Shown: piece after piece, positions 41,341-51,000 of the stretch | Layout of the letters: each line of letters starts with the position of its first letter | How positions within the stretch are numbered: the first letter of the stretch is position 1 | From: Corynebacterium glyciniphilum AJ 3170 | Lineage (GTDB): Bacteria > Actinomycetota > Actinomycetes > Mycobacteriales > Mycobacteriaceae | NCBI RefSeq assembly: GCF_007673095.1 | Contig: NZ_VDYZ01000017.1 | Location: forward strand, 1 to 56,886 | Length of the DNA: 56,886 nucleotides | Reading direction: 5' to 3' | Made by a program: the position numbers and the translations under genes | The notes under the pieces: generated by a model | The model's database searches: none | Told to the model about the DNA's origin: nothing | Seen by the model: the letters and a program-made list of their open reading frames with translations, nothing else

Positions 41341-42258
41341 TCAGGAAGGGGCGAGCACGTCGAGGCGCCAGGAGCAGGTCAGGCTCTCCCCCGGCGGTAG
41401 ACGTGCCAGGCCGACGCCCGAGTTCAGGGCGTCCGGAGGGGCCGTCATCGGTTCCACGGCGACGGCACGACCTCCCGGGCGGCCGGGATAGGGCATCCCG
41501 GTCCGGGCGTCCGGGGTGAAGATCTGGAACCAGCGCAGTTCCGGGGAGGTGCTGAGCGCGACACCGGCCCCGTCGGGACGCGACAGGACGAACCTCGGGC
41601 CGTCGGTCCGCAGGCAGTGGTCGAGCACACGTCCCGCGAGGGGGTTCTCCAGGTCAGGCAGCACTCCGACGTCCTCCTGTTCCTCCCCGCACGGCAGGCC
41701 GCGCTTGTCGAGGGGCACGTGCCGGTGGGCCGGCACCGTCAGTGAACAGGTGTCGGTCGAGGCACCGAGTGCCGACGGGTAGAGATGGAAACCGACGGCC
41801 GCGGGCATGTCCGTCGCGCCGTCGTTACGCAGCGTGAGGTCCGCCCGCAGTCCGTCCTGGGTGATGCGGTAGCGCACCGACACGTGGACAGGCCACGGCC
41901 ATCCGGGCTGCGGCCCCGGTGCGACGACGAGACGGACGGAATCCGTCTCATGCGCGGCCACGGTCCACTCCCGCTCAGCGACGAAGCCGTGCAGGGCAGT
42001 GGACTTCCCCGGTTCCGTGATGCCCAGTCGGTGATGCCGGCCGTCGAAGCTGTAGGCCCCGTCCCTCGTCCTGTTCGGCCAGGGGGCGAGGACGACATTC
42101 GCGGACAGGGGTGCGGTGGCCGGCTGCCCCGGGCCGCCGTAGCCCTCGAGCATCTCCATCCCCCGCCAGGTCAGCTGGGAGGGGCCACCACCCCGCAACG
42201 CCAGGGTCGCGGCACACTCCCCCGAGACGATCGCCACGCTCGTCGGGCCAGCTGTCAT
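41341..42258 (-). CDS. galM: Aldose 1-epimerase (galactose mutarotase)
   Basis: A 305-residue galactose mutarotase-like protein with NVVLAPWPNRTRDGAYSFDG and LHGFVAEREW (catalytic His), VGFHLYPS, and a C-terminal AVEPMTAPPDALNSG holding the catalytic Glu. It turns beta-D-galactose into the alpha form used by galactokinase. First gene of the leftward galM-symporter-small protein-galT-galK operon. Confidence 0.88.
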   Translation of the reverse strand: MTAGPTSVAIVSGECAATLALRGGGPSQLTWRGMEMLEGYGGPGQPATAPLSANVVLAPWPNRTRDGAYSFDGRHHRLGITEPGKSTALHGFVAEREWTVAAHETDSVRLVVAPGPQPGWPWPVHVSVRYRITQDGLRADLTLRNDGATDMPAAVGFHLYPSALGASTDTCSLTVPAHRHVPLDKRGLPCGEEQEDVGVLPDLENPLAGRVLDHCLRTDGPRFVLSRPDGAGVALSTSPELRWFQIFTPDARTGMPYPGRPGGRAVAVEPMTAPPDALNSGVGLARLPPGESLTCSWRLDVLAPS

Positions 42259-42343
42259 TCAGCTCACACTAGTCCAGTGTGCTTAAGGAAGGAACCTTAG
42301 ATTTCCACGGCCGTCCGGCAGGAGTTCCCCCAAGGCCTCCGAC

Positions 42344-43477
42344 CTATTCCCCGTCGCCCTGCTGCTCCGCCATCCGCCAGCGGATCCCCGCCTCCAGCAG
42401 CCCGTCGATGCCACCGTCGAGCACCTTGGACGGGTCGTTGACCTCGAAGTTCGTCCGCAGATCCTTGACCATCTGGTACGGGTGCAGCACATAGGAGCGC
42501 ATCTGGTTACCCCAGGAGTTCGAGCCATCGCCGCGCAGGGCGTCCATCTCGGCGGCCTCCTCCTGCCGCTTACGCTCCAGCAGCTTCGCGGCGAGGACGC
42601 GCATCGCCGAGGCCTTGTTCTGGATCTGCGACTTCTCGTTCTGGCAGGTCACCACGATGCCGGTGGGAATGTGGGTCAGCCGCACCGCCGAGTCGGTGGT
42701 GTTCACCGACTGGCCGCCGGGGCCGGACGACCGGTAGACGTCCACACGCACATCGTTGTCGTCGATGTCGACGTGGTCAGAGGTCTCCACCACCGGCAGG
42801 ACCTCCACTTCGGCGAAGGAGGTCTGACGGCGGCCCTGGTTGTCGAAGGGGCTGATGCGCACCAGGCGGTGGGTCCCCTGCTCCACCGACAGGGTGCCGT
42901 ACATGTAGTCGCCGTGGACGACGAAGGTCGCGGACTTGATGCCGGCCTCTTCGGCGTAGGAGATGTCGTAGACCTCGACCTTGTGTCCGCTCTTCTCCGC
43001 CCACCGGGTGTACATGCGCATGAGCATCTCCGCCCAGTCCGCGGCGTCCACCCCACCGGCGGCGGAACGGATGTTCACGACTGCCTCGCGCGAATCGTAT
43101 TCGCCGGAGAGCATCGTCGTGACCTCGAGGGAGTCGATCTCCTCGCGCAGGTCGGCGAGTTCGGTCTCCGCGAGTTCCGCGGCCTCGGCGGCGTCGTCGC
43201 TCCCGGATTCCCTGGACTCCTCCGCCATCTCGTACATCACGGGCAGGTCGTTGAGCCGGTCACGCAGACCGCGGACCTTCTTCAGCCGCGCCTGGACGTG
43301 GCTGAGCTGGCTGGTGATCTGCTGGGCGTGGTCGGGGTCGTCCCAGAGGGACGGGTCGGCGGCCTGGTCCTCGAGTTCGCGCGCGCGTGACTCCAGCTCA
43401 TCAAGGTCGAGCACCTTTTCGATCGTGGTGAGGGTGGAGTCGAGGTCGTCGATCGCGGAGGTCACATCGGGCTGCAT
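42344..43477 (-). CDS. prfB: Peptide chain release factor 2
   Basis: A 377-residue class I release factor: catalytic GGQ in [20 protein letters not shown], domain 2 with [20 protein letters not shown]. It frees proteins at UGA and UAA. The frame is continuous from ATG 43477, so the programmed frameshift of many prfB genes is absent here. In most actinobacteria prfB stands next to ftsE; here some 14.5 kb separates them. Confidence 0.95.
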   Translation of the reverse strand: MQPDVTSAIDDLDSTLTTIEKVLDLDELESRARELEDQAADPSLWDDPDHAQQITSQLSHVQARLKKVRGLRDRLNDLPVMYEMAEESRESGSDDAAEAAELAETELADLREEIDSLEVTTMLSGEYDSREAVVNIRSAAGGVDAADWAEMLMRMYTRWAEKSGHKVEVYDISYAEEAGIKSATFVVHGDYMYGTLSVEQGTHRLVRISPFDNQGRRQTSFAEVEVLPVVETSDHVDIDDNDVRVDVYRSSGPGGQSVNTTDSAVRLTHIPTGIVVTCQNEKSQIQNKASAMRVLAAKLLERKRQEEAAEMDALRGDGSNSWGNQMRSYVLHPYQMVKDLRTNFEVNDPSKVLDGGIDGLLEAGIRWRMAEQQGDGE

Positions 43478-43539
43478 GGTCGTCCAGTCTACTCACCCCA
43501 GGGGCGGCACCCGGGCCACACCCCGTGCACAATGGACGC

Positions 43540-44385
43540 ATGAACTCACCCATCCCCGCAGACGCCCTGCAGGCCATCACGAAGACGTTCATCATCTCGC
43601 ATGACCGGGACGACGACGGCACCCTCGCCCAGGCGCTGGTGTACAACGCCGGGCGGCTGGCCTGGCGGATGCGGGAGGCGGGTGTCACCACCGAGTTCAA
43701 GACCTCGGTGTCGGACGTGGTGACGGCGGCGGACCGGGCGGCGGAGGATTTCGTCGCCGAGGTGCTGCGTACGCTGCGTCCGCAGGACGGCCTGCTCGGT
43801 GAGGAGGGTGCGTCCGCGCCGTCCGAGTCGGGACGTACCTGGGTGATCGACCCGGTGGACGGCACGTACAACTTCACCACCGGGTCCGACTACTGGTGCT
43901 CTGCGCTGGCGCTGGTCGACGGTGACCCGGAGGACCCGGACGCGCTGCACTTCGGTGCGGTGCACCGTCCGGCGATGGGCTACACCTGGTTCGGTGGTCC
44001 GGACGTCCCCACCACGTTGGACGGCGCACCGGTCGGCACCCTGGCCGACCTTCCCCCGGAGAAGTCCTGCCTCACCGGTTACCTGCATCCCACGGACATC
44101 GCGACCCCGGAGCTGAACCGGGTGTTCACCGACACGGTCCGGGACTTCGCGACGGTGCGGTTCAACGGCTCCGCCTCGGTGGACATGGCCGGGGTGGCGG
44201 CGGGCAATGCGGGCTGCTGGTTCCAGCACAGCGTCCTGCCGTGGGACCTGCTGCCGGGGCGGGCGCTGATCGAGGGCGCGGGGGGACGGTGTGCTCGGGT
44301 CCGCGCCGGCGGGAAACTGTGGTCGGTGGCGGGCTCCCCCTCCAGTGTCGGTCACGTCCTGGAGAACCTATCCTTGGAGCCATGA
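43540..44385 (+). CDS. Inositol monophosphatase family protein
   Basis: A 281-residue lithium-sensitive phosphatase fold: GEEGASA, metal-binding [13 protein letters not shown] and [15 protein letters not shown]. Start set at ATG 43540 since the preceding GTG has no ribosome site; a CACAAT box 6 bp upstream suggests a leaderless mRNA. Divergent from prfB, coupled by ATGA to hisN. Substrate may be inositol phosphate or another sugar phosphate. Confidence 0.85.
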   Translation: MNSPIPADALQAITKTFIISHDRDDDGTLAQALVYNAGRLAWRMREAGVTTEFKTSVSDVVTAADRAAEDFVAEVLRTLRPQDGLLGEEGASAPSESGRTWVIDPVDGTYNFTTGSDYWCSALALVDGDPEDPDALHFGAVHRPAMGYTWFGGPDVPTTLDGAPVGTLADLPPEKSCLTGYLHPTDIATPELNRVFTDTVRDFATVRFNGSASVDMAGVAAGNAGCWFQHSVLPWDLLPGRALIEGAGGRCARVRAGGKLWSVAGSPSSVGHVLENLSLEP

Positions 44386-45203
44386 GCACATCCACGTCCG
44401 ACTGCCCCGACTACTCTGACGACCTGACCCTGGCGCTGTACCTCGCCGACATCGCCGACAAGGTCACCCTGGCCCGCTTCGGGGCCAGCGACCTGGAGAT
44501 CACCACCAAACCCGACCTGACCCCGGTGTCCGACGCCGACACCGAGGTCGAGCGACAGCTGCGCGAGGTCCTGTCGACGCGCCGTCCGGACGACACCGTC
44601 CTCGGCGAGGAGTACGGCGGCACCGCGTCGTCCGGCCGGCAGTGGGTCATCGACCCGATCGACGGGACGAAGAACTTCGTCCGGGGCGTGCCCGTGTGGG
44701 CCACGCTGATCTCGCTGGTCGTCGACGGGACGCCCGTCGTCGGTGTGGTGTCCGCGCCCGGCCTGGCACGACGGTGGTGGGCGGCCGAGCAGATGGGCGC
44801 GTGGGCCGTCTTCAGCACGGACGAGGCCCGCAGGATATCGGTGTCGAAGGTCTCCGATATCGCGGACTGCTCGATCTCGCTGTCCTCGTTGGAGGGGTGG
44901 AGGAAGGTGGGGCGTCGTGACGAACTGATCGCGCTGACGGACGCGGCGTGGCGGCTGCGGGGTTACGGCGATTTCTGGTCCTACTGCATGGTCGCCGAGG
45001 GCACGGTGGACGTGGCCGCCGAGCCGGAGGTCAACCTCTGGGACCTCGCGGCGCTGGACGTCCTCGTCCGTGAGGCCGGGGGGCGGTTCACCGCCCTTGA
45101 CGGCACACCGGGGCCCCATGACGGCTCCGCGGTGGCCAGCAACGGGCTGCTGCAGGACCGGGTACTGTCCGCGCTGGATGCGGGGCAGAACCCCGCCACC
45201 TGA
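44382..45203 (+). CDS. hisN: Histidinol-phosphatase (IMPase family)
   Basis: A 273-residue member of the same fold with [26 protein letters not shown] and [17 protein letters not shown]. The [14 protein letters not shown] stretch is characteristic of corynebacterial HisN, which removes phosphate from histidinol phosphate in histidine biosynthesis. Start ATG 44382 overlaps the stop of the preceding paralogue, so the two are translationally coupled. Confidence 0.9.
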   Translation: MSTSTSDCPDYSDDLTLALYLADIADKVTLARFGASDLEITTKPDLTPVSDADTEVERQLREVLSTRRPDDTVLGEEYGGTASSGRQWVIDPIDGTKNFVRGVPVWATLISLVVDGTPVVGVVSAPGLARRWWAAEQMGAWAVFSTDEARRISVSKVSDIADCSISLSSLEGWRKVGRRDELIALTDAAWRLRGYGDFWSYCMVAEGTVDVAAEPEVNLWDLAALDVLVREAGGRFTALDGTPGPHDGSAVASNGLLQDRVLSALDAGQNPAT

Positions 45204-45266
45204 TTTTCCGCTACCGTGGGCAGGGACCACGAATACAGACACCGGATTCTCGAAAGGGCGACACCT

Positions 45267-46970
45267 GTGACTTTCACCGTCCCGAACCCCACCCCTGTGA
45301 CGAAGACGCCGGAGTGGCAGGCTCTGGTCGCCCACGCGACGCGTTTCAAGGGAACCACGCTGAAGGACCTGTTCCGGGAGGACCCGGGCCGGGCCGGTGA
45401 CATGACGTTCGAGGTCGGCCCGCTGCACGTGGACCTCTCGAAGAACCTCGCCGACGAGAACACCGTGCGCCTGCTGCTCAATGTGGCACGGGCGATGGGG
45501 ATCGAGGACTACCGTCAGGCGTTGTTCAACGGTGAACACGTCAACACCACGGAAGACCGCGCGGCGCTGCACACCGGCCTGCGCGTGCCGATTGAGCAGG
45601 ATCTCAGTGTTGACGGCCAGGACATCGCCGAGGACGTCCACCACACCCTCGACCGGATGCGTGGGCTCGCCAAGGCGCTGCGCAGCGGCGACTGGCGGGG
45701 GGCGACCAACCACACGATCAAGAACGTGGTGAACATCGGCATCGGTGGCTCTGACCTCGGCCCGTCGATGGCCGCACAGGCACTGCGCCCCTACTGCACC
45801 GCCGGGATCACCCCGTACTTCGTCTCCAACGTCGACCCGGCGGACATCACCGCCACTCTGGACGGCCTCGACCCGGAGTCCACCCTGTTCGTCGTCTCCT
45901 CGAAGACGTTCACGACCTCCGAGACCCTGGCCAACGCCCACGCCGCGAAACGCTGGCTGCTTGAGGAGTTGAAGCGGCTCGGCCTCGACACCTCCGACGA
46001 GGCGGTGGTGAACGACGCCGTGGCCAAGCACTTCGTCGCCGTGTCGACGAATGCCGACGAGGTGGCGAAGTTCGGCATCGACACCCGCAACATGTTCGGC
46101 TTCTGGGACTGGGTCGGCGGCCGTTTCTCGGTGGACTCGGCGATCGGGCTGTCGTTGATGGCGGCGATCGGGCCGCGGGACTTCATGGAGTTCGTCGCCG
46201 GTTTCCATGACGTGGACAACCACTTCTACTCCGAGCCGTTGGAGATGAACGCACCGGTGCTGATGGGCCTGTTCGGGGTCTGGTACACCTCGGTGCTGAA
46301 CTCCCAGTCGCACGTGGTCCTGCCCTACTCGCAGGACCTCGGCCGCTTCCCCGCCTACCTCCAGCAGCTGATGATGGAGTCCAACGGCAAGTCGGTGCGC
46401 CTCGACGGCGAACTCACCACCGCCGAGACCGGTGAGGTCTACTGGGGCGAGGCAGGCACCAACGGCCAGCATGCCTTCATGCAGCTGATCCACCAGGGCA
46501 CACACCTCATCCCGGCGGACTTCATCGGCTTCGTCAACCCGCACACCGACCACCGGAGCTCCGACGGCGAGACCAGCATGCACGACATGCTGCTGTCGAA
46601 CTTCCTCGCGCAGTCGCGTGTCATGGCCTTCGGTCGGACCGCGGAGGAACTGCGTGAGGCGGGCGTGGACGAGAAGCTCATCCCGCACAAGGTGATGCCG
46701 GGTAACCGTCCCTCCAGCACGATCATCGCCGACAAGCTGACCCCGCGCACCCTGGGCTCGCTGATCGCCCTCTACGAGCACATCTGCTTCGTGCAGGGCG
46801 TGCTCTGGGGCATCAACAGCTTCGACCAGTGGGGTGTGGAGCTCGGGAAGAAGCAGGCGAATGAACTTCTCCCCCTGCTGAGCAATAACACCGACTCCGC
46901 GGACGTCGACACCGGCGACCCGTCGACGGACTCCCTGCTGCGCCACGTCCTGCGCAACCGGAAGCGGTAG
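45267..46970 (+). CDS. pgi: Glucose-6-phosphate isomerase
   Basis: A 567-residue isomerase: VNIGIGGSDLGPSMAAQALR, SQDLGRFPAYLQQLMMESNG with the catalytic Glu, and GTNGQHAFMQLIHQGT with the catalytic His. Start set at GTG 45267 because AAAGGG lies 9 bp upstream and this gives the normal N-terminus. Interconverts glucose-6-phosphate and fructose-6-phosphate. It ends in a long hairpin. Confidence 0.95.
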   Translation: MTFTVPNPTPVTKTPEWQALVAHATRFKGTTLKDLFREDPGRAGDMTFEVGPLHVDLSKNLADENTVRLLLNVARAMGIEDYRQALFNGEHVNTTEDRAALHTGLRVPIEQDLSVDGQDIAEDVHHTLDRMRGLAKALRSGDWRGATNHTIKNVVNIGIGGSDLGPSMAAQALRPYCTAGITPYFVSNVDPADITATLDGLDPESTLFVVSSKTFTTSETLANAHAAKRWLLEELKRLGLDTSDEAVVNDAVAKHFVAVSTNADEVAKFGIDTRNMFGFWDWVGGRFSVDSAIGLSLMAAIGPRDFMEFVAGFHDVDNHFYSEPLEMNAPVLMGLFGVWYTSVLNSQSHVVLPYSQDLGRFPAYLQQLMMESNGKSVRLDGELTTAETGEVYWGEAGTNGQHAFMQLIHQGTHLIPADFIGFVNPHTDHRSSDGETSMHDMLLSNFLAQSRVMAFGRTAEELREAGVDEKLIPHKVMPGNRPSSTIIADKLTPRTLGSLIALYEHICFVQGVLWGINSFDQWGVELGKKQANELLPLLSNNTDSADVDTGDPSTDSLLRHVLRNRKR

Positions 46971-47040
46971 CGCGGGCTGGGCTCTCCGCTCCCGGCAACA
47001 CGTCCGCCCCCGGGTGGGCATGGCAGAGGTATCGCCCGCG

Positions 47041-47092
47041 TGGCAGATGCACCGATCGATTTACCTCCGGAAATCGACCGGTGCATCTGCCA
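47041..47092. terminator. Bidirectional terminator between pgi and nei2
   Basis: A 22-bp inverted repeat with one mismatch (47041-47062 with 47071-47092), loop of 8 nt. It lies 70 bp past the pgi stop and 59 bp past the leftward nei2 stop. GGCAGA/TCTGCC repeats flank it. Confidence 0.7.
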
Positions 47093-47150
47093 TCTGGCCG
47101 ACAGGTCTGCCACTCCTAGCCTCTCGCCCGGCACCTGTCTCCCCGGCGGC

Positions 47151-47996
47151 TCAGCCCGCCTGGCAGCCGGGGCACCACCAGATGACTCTCTCGAGCTCTC
47201 CGTCATCCCCGCCGGCGTCCACCCCTCCCAGGAATCCTTTGAGTACCGGGGTCCCGCAGCGGAGACACGGCTTCGCCGCCCGACCGAAGACGTAGTTGCC
47301 CATGCCGGGACGCCGGTCGCCGGTGAACAGCCGCCGGGGCTCGAGACGGTTCTCCCACATCACCTTCCGGGACAGGTCGAGCAGGTGGGCGGCCGTCGTT
47401 TCCGCCTCTGATCCGACGCCGACGGGACGACGCGGGTCCACGCCACCGAGGTAGCAGACTTCCGCCCGGTACTCATTGCCGATCCCGGCGACATTGCGCT
47501 GGTCGAGCAGCGCCGCCCCGATGCTACGGTCCGGGCGCGCGAGGATTCTACCCAGTGCTTCATCACGTCCGAACGCCGCACTCTCCCAGTCTGCCGCGAG
47601 GATATCCGGCCCGAGATGGCCCACGACCTGGCCGTAGTCGTCGCGGTCGAAGATCCGGACGAAGCCGAGGCTGTGTCCGACGGTCTCGATCTGCGGCCCT
47701 CCCGCATGCTGCGGGGACAGTCGCAGGACGACCCGCCCGGTGTGACCGGGTCTGCGCCACCGGGATCCGGCGGCGTGGATGGACCAGACACCCTCCATCT
47801 TCAGGTGGGTGTGCAGGACGCGCCCGTCGAAGTCCATGAAGAGATGCTTGCCGTAGGGCCACACCCCGGTGACCTGCCGACCGGTGAGATCCTCGGTGGC
47901 GAAGCGGGGTACACGGATGTCCGAGCGGGTCACTGTCCGGCCGGTCATCCACTGCATGCGGTCAGACAACTGGAGTACAGAATCGCCTTCAGGCAC
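47151..47996 (-). CDS. nei2: Endonuclease VIII-like DNA glycosylase (Fpg/Nei family)
   Basis: A 281-residue Fpg/Nei protein starting MPEGDSVLQL, with the catalytic Pro-Glu at residues 2-3, the helix-two-turns-helix DQRNVAGIGNEYRAEVCYLG and a C-terminal zinc finger (CLRCG and WWCPGCQAG). It removes oxidised bases and cuts the strand by beta,delta-elimination. The MPEGDS start favours Nei over Fpg (MPELPE). It lies 68 bp downstream of lhr on the same strand, a common pairing in actinobacteria. Confidence 0.92.
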   Translation of the reverse strand: MPEGDSVLQLSDRMQWMTGRTVTRSDIRVPRFATEDLTGRQVTGVWPYGKHLFMDFDGRVLHTHLKMEGVWSIHAAGSRWRRPGHTGRVVLRLSPQHAGGPQIETVGHSLGFVRIFDRDDYGQVVGHLGPDILAADWESAAFGRDEALGRILARPDRSIGAALLDQRNVAGIGNEYRAEVCYLGGVDPRRPVGVGSEAETTAAHLLDLSRKVMWENRLEPRRLFTGDRRPGMGNYVFGRAAKPCLRCGTPVLKGFLGGVDAGGDDGELERVIWWCPGCQAG

Positions 47997-48064
47997 CTAC
48001 ACCCTCCTTGTCCTCACATGACCGTCGCGACCAGGGTACGCCCGCGCCTGCGCCGCCCCCCGCA

Positions 48065-51000
48065 TCACCGCACCACCAGCCCTTTCGGCGTCAGACGCGC
48101 CCCGGCCTCCGTCCACGCCCCCGTCGGGGCACCCATCACGTCCACGCCATTGATCCGTTCCACCGTCACCGGTGACAGCCGCCCGGCCTGCACCGCGTCC
48201 GACAGCACCGCGACCAGGGCCGCCACGTCCCCGGGGTCCGGCGCGACCGGCTCATCGGACAGGGCCGGTCTGGTGAAGACCGTGACGGTCCGTCCACCGC
48301 GGGTCAGGTGCGCCAGAAGGCGTCCCTCACGCAGGACGACCAGTGCACCTGCACCACGGGTGGGCCGCGGCGCATCCTCGGTAGGAAGTTCGGGCCACGG
48401 CACGGCCGCGCCGTAGGGATTCGCCGGGTCCGACGCCGCCAGCAGCACCGGGCCGGCTGCCTTTTCTGCCCCGGCACCGGTGTTCTCCTCCACACGGCGC
48501 AACTGGTCGATGACCTCGCGGGAGGCGAACTGTGCCCCACCCAATCCGTCGACGATGTACCCGCGTAGGACGGTGCCGTTGTCCTCCCAGGCGGTGAGCA
48601 TCCGGTAGGCGGCGGCGAAGCCGCCCTCGGTGTGCTCCGACATCACCGCGCCCCTGGTCACCACCGCATAGCGGTCCAACCAGGCTTCACCGGTGGCGAT
48701 CGCACGGTCTGTGGCTGCCCCGGCCGGCCCCGGGACTTGCGACCAACGGCCGGGCACACCCGAGTGTGCGTTCATCGCCGCCCGACGGGACCGCACCTCC
48801 TCGGACGCCACGGTCTGGGCGAAGGTGCTCCTTCCCATCCGCAGCCGCCGGGTCGTCCCTCTCCCCCGGTTCCGACGGGGTGCCTTATGTGCACCGCTCC
48901 CGGCGCGGTCGGTGATGCCGGTTCCGGCCAACCGGGCGCGGACAGCGGCGAAGGAGTCGGGCATGAGCCGTCCCGCGTCGAAGAGTTCCCAGATCGCGGA
49001 GTCGACGGCGTCATGGCCGGCGCTTCCGGAGTCACCGAGCCCCCGTTCGATCTCGGAGGCGAGGAACGCTCCTCCCCCACTGACCCGGTCACGTACGAGT
49101 GCCGCGACGGGCCCCACCGCGTCCTGGTCGTCGGTGTCCTCCAGCCCGTCCGGCCCGTCGACGAGCAAAGGCGCGAGGTCGGCAGGTAGCAGCATGATCC
49201 GCGGGTCGGTCGCCGAGGTCGCCCCCGCTCCAACGACCAGGACCTCCCCGGAAGCCACCAGATCGTCCAGGTCACTTGTCCGGTAGTCGGGGATCCGGGA
49301 CGGAAGCACCACGGTTTCCCAGGCGCTCGCGGGGAGCGCGACTCCGGCGAGTTGTTCGATGACCGCCGGCAGGTCCTCCCGCTCGCCGGCGCCGAGGCCG
49401 TGCCAGTCCGCCAGTACCGCGGCGTAGGTCTGCACACTCACCGGTTCAAGTGCTCCGCGCGCCTTCGCCAGGGTGGCGGCCCGGAGTCGGCGCAGGACCC
49501 CGGCGTCGACGTACTGGTCGCCGTCCTCACCGCTGTGCGACTCCAGCCGTCGGCCGCTGACCCAGCGTTTCGCCAGCGAGTCCGCGGTGGCCACTCCCAG
49601 GCCGAATTCTTCGGCGATATCGGTGGCGGTGAATGGTCCATGGGTCCGGGCCCACCGCAGGACGAGCTGGTCGACGGCGTCGGCGACGGTCTCACGGGCT
49701 GCGGCGACCCCGGGGGGTACGGGGATCCCCAGGCCGTCGCGGAGCAGGGTGATGTCCTCGACCACGGCCCAGCGCAGCACGCCACCGACCTTCACCTCAC
49801 AGATCCGGCGTGGGATCATCGTCTGCACCTCCGGCAGAACGATTCCCTGCGGGTCCTCGGTGCGCCGTGCCACCTCCCCCGGCGCCAGCGGCCCCAGGGC
49901 CCGGAGCATGTCCACCACCTGCTCGGCGCTGCGGGCACGCCTCCCCTCGGACAGCCACTGCAACGACTCCACGACCTCAGTGACCACGTCCGGATCCAGG
50001 ACGAGGCCTTCTCCCCGGGCACCGAGGACGGCGGCGAGCAGTGCCGGGTCCACAGTCAGAGCCGCGGCCCGCTCGGCAGAGTCCCCCTCGTACAGGAACG
50101 CGCCGGTGTAGCTGAACAACAGGGACTCGGCGAAGGGCGAGGGGGTGTCGCTGGTGATCTCGGCGACACGCATCGACCTGGTGCCCACCGCGGCGACGAC
50201 CTTCTCCAGGGCGGGGAGGTCGTAGACGTCACGCAGGCACTCGCGCATGGTCTCCACCATGATCGGGAACTCCGGGTGTGGTCGTGCCACGTCCAGCAGT
50301 TGGGCGGCACGCTGGCGCTGCTGCCACAACGGCTGACGTTTGCCCGGGTTACGCCGCGGAAGCAGCAGGGCGCGCGCCGCGCATTCACGGAAGCGTCCGG
50401 CGAACAGCGCCGAGGAACCCACCGACTCCGTCACCTCGGCGACGACCGGTGCGGTGTCAGCGCCGGTCCCACCACCGGTGAGCAGTTCCATGCCGGGGGC
50501 GTCCTCGGTGTAGGGCAGACGGAGAACAATGCCGTCGTCCCCGGCGACGGCCATGGCGTCGATGCCGGACGTCCGGGACAAGGATGCCCCGATCGCCAAC
50601 GCCCACGGTGCGTTCACCGACCGACCCCAGGGGGTGTGCACGACGACCCTCCAGTCGCCGACCTCGTCGTGGAAACGTTCGATGAGGATCGTGCGTTCAT
50701 CGGGGACGACCTGGGTGGCCTCCCGTTGTCCGGAGTAGAAGTCGTCGAGATTCCGCCGTGTGTTGTCGTCGAGGAAGTCGGCTCCCCTGAGATCCCCGTC
50801 GGAACCCCGTCCCCATGCCCGGCGCGCCGCCCCGATCACCGGGGCGAGTTCGGCGGGACGCCCCTCGGCGTCACCGACCCAGAACGGCAGCCGACCGGTG
50901 TGTCCTGCGGCCGGGGTGACGATGACCTGGTCCCGGGTGATCTCGGCAATCCGCCATGAGGACGCCCCCAGGGTGAAGACGTCCCCCACGCGTGACTCGT

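Noticed and set aside
42344..43477. Programmed frameshift in prfB
   Set aside because: The frame is uninterrupted from ATG to stop with full family length; no in-frame early UGA.
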